Positions 63,331-64,000 of a stretch of 64,000 nucleotides of DNA are shown here, one piece after another (position 1 is the stretch's first letter; each line of letters starts with the position of its first letter). The notes under the pieces are model-generated. The model was given only the letters and a program-made list of their open reading frames with translations, did no database searches and had not been told where the DNA came from. The position numbers and the translations under genes are program-made. The stretch is from Candidatus Chlorohelix allophototropha (GTDB taxonomy: Bacteria; Chloroflexota; Chloroflexia; Chloroheliales; Chloroheliaceae): NCBI RefSeq assembly GCF_030389965.1, contig NZ_CP128399.1, positions 310,001 through 374,000 of the forward strand, in the 5' to 3' direction.

Positions 63331-63838
63331 CCCGGTTCAAAATGAGGAAAATACTCTCAAGGCAGAGCGTTTTCCAAACGTAAAACGCAGCGAAATGCGA
63401 GCGGCGGATGGTACGCCCACTTTTATTGTACCTGCCGATGAATTGCTGGAAGTATTGCAGTATCTGCGCGATGAAGCCCGCTTTACTATGCTGGAAGATG
63501 TCACGGCGGTAGATTGGAAAAAAGAGCCGCGCTTCCAGCTAGTTTATAATTTATTGTCGCTAGAACGAGCTTCCGTTATCCGAATAAAAGTAAATTTGCC
63601 GGGAGAGAATCCAATCGTATCCAGCGTCACTGCCTTATTTCCGGGCGCTAACTGGTACGAGCGCGAGGTTTTCGACCTATTCGGTATTACTTTTACCGAG
63701 CATCCGGACTTGCGGCGTATAGAAATGCCGGATGATTGGCAAGGTCACCCACTTCGCAAAGATTATCCCATTACGGGACCGCGCCGCCCGGTTATGCCTG
63801 CTAATCAGTTCAGACCGGTCGGCAGAAGTAATTCATAA
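63302..63838 (+). CDS. nuoC: NADH-quinone oxidoreductase subunit C
   Basis: 178 residues of the 30-kDa subunit. Signature '[23 protein letters not shown]' and 'GHPLRKDYP' are present. The start is GTG 63302, overlapping the end of nuoB by 29 bases. It is separate from nuoD, unlike the fused NuoCD of enterobacteria. Confidence 0.95.
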   Translation: MTPTSDEPANPVQNEENTLKAERFPNVKRSEMRAADGTPTFIVPADELLEVLQYLRDEARFTMLEDVTAVDWKKEPRFQLVYNLLSLERASVIRIKVNLPGENPIVSSVTALFPGANWYEREVFDLFGITFTEHPDLRRIEMPDDWQGHPLRKDYPITGPRRPVMPANQFRPVGRSNS

Positions 63839-63856
63839 GAGAAGAGGTCGTTAAGC

Positions 63857-64000
63857 TTGGAAGATCTGGCTTTAAAGGATAGCTGGTTACAGGAAGACGG
63901 AGATAAAGAGGACGAGAGTAATATTCTCGACCCTGAAATAGTTGACCAGTCAGAGTCGCCTGATAAAGAGTTGATGACCATAAATATGGGACCTCAACAT
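63857..64000 (+). CDS. nuoD: NADH-quinone oxidoreductase subunit D, N-terminal part
   Basis: The window cuts this gene after 48 codons. The last visible residues, 'MTINMGPQH', are the start of the family core. Starting at TTG 63857 (AGAGG 9 bases before it) gives an acidic 39-residue extension; ATG 63974 would begin directly at the core. The frame is open throughout. Confidence 0.88.
   Translation, partial: MEDLALKDSWLQEDGDKEDESNILDPEIVDQSESPDKELMTINMGPQH

Overview
The window reads as a chromosomal segment of a chlorosome-bearing member of the Chloroflexota. The strongest clue is an 81-residue CsmA-like chlorosome baseplate protein at 51776-52021. It sits directly behind an ArsA/Get3-type ATPase and directly before two large paralogous proteins with long disordered or proline-rich tails. 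Other features fit the same group: many GTG/TTG starts, lipoproteins with Ser/Thr/Pro linkers, zinc-ribbon plus RDD membrane proteins, and a T-box leader before DAHP synthase. Moderate base composition and a divergent CsmA would fit a lineage such as the Chloroheliales, but no reaction-centre, FMO or bacteriochlorophyll-core gene lies here, so this placement is an inference. Reference sequences used for comparison are from memory.

Layout. 1-2333: partial HAD hydrolase, small membrane protein, trpA, map. 2339-3950: promoter, T-box riboswitch (probably Phe-specific) and DAHP synthase. 4014-6837: cyclic-nucleotide-binding protein and methyltransferase on the minus strand, a palindrome-rich intergenic region, then an XerC/D-type recombinase with an unusual insert. 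6939-13625: YqeY, a lipoprotein, MscS, nadD, a sugar-dehydrogenase-like lipoprotein, HAD, thiolase, mug. 13660-25074: folE2, twin zinc-ribbon/RDD proteins, a ThiF/MoeB-like E1 enzyme, ADP-ribosylglycohydrolase, cell-wall amidase, mannose-1-phosphate guanylyltransferase, an EamA transporter, an arginase-family enzyme, greA. 25151-33870 (minus): a 653-residue repeat protein with a small upstream gene, radC, and a tight five-gene operon for a membrane complex related to group-4 [NiFe] hydrogenases and complex I.

34342-49078: rnc, acyl-CoA ligase, a GAF histidine kinase, two glycosyltransferases, then rplU-rpmA-rpmE-tdk, a phosphodiesterase, a divergent folD, purE and a B12-binding radical SAM enzyme. 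49078-56359: EamA transporter and the csm locus. 56536-62026: three solute-binding lipoproteins and a CysRS/MshC-type ligase. 62368-64000: start of a canonical complex I operon (nuoABCD).

Two systems deserve most attention. The first is the csm locus, where the CsmA-like protein has Trp in place of the bacteriochlorophyll-ligating His and the flanking proteins look like dedicated chlorosome factors. The second is the hydrogenase-like operon, whose large subunit keeps both CxxC motifs while the small subunit has lost every cluster-ligating cysteine.
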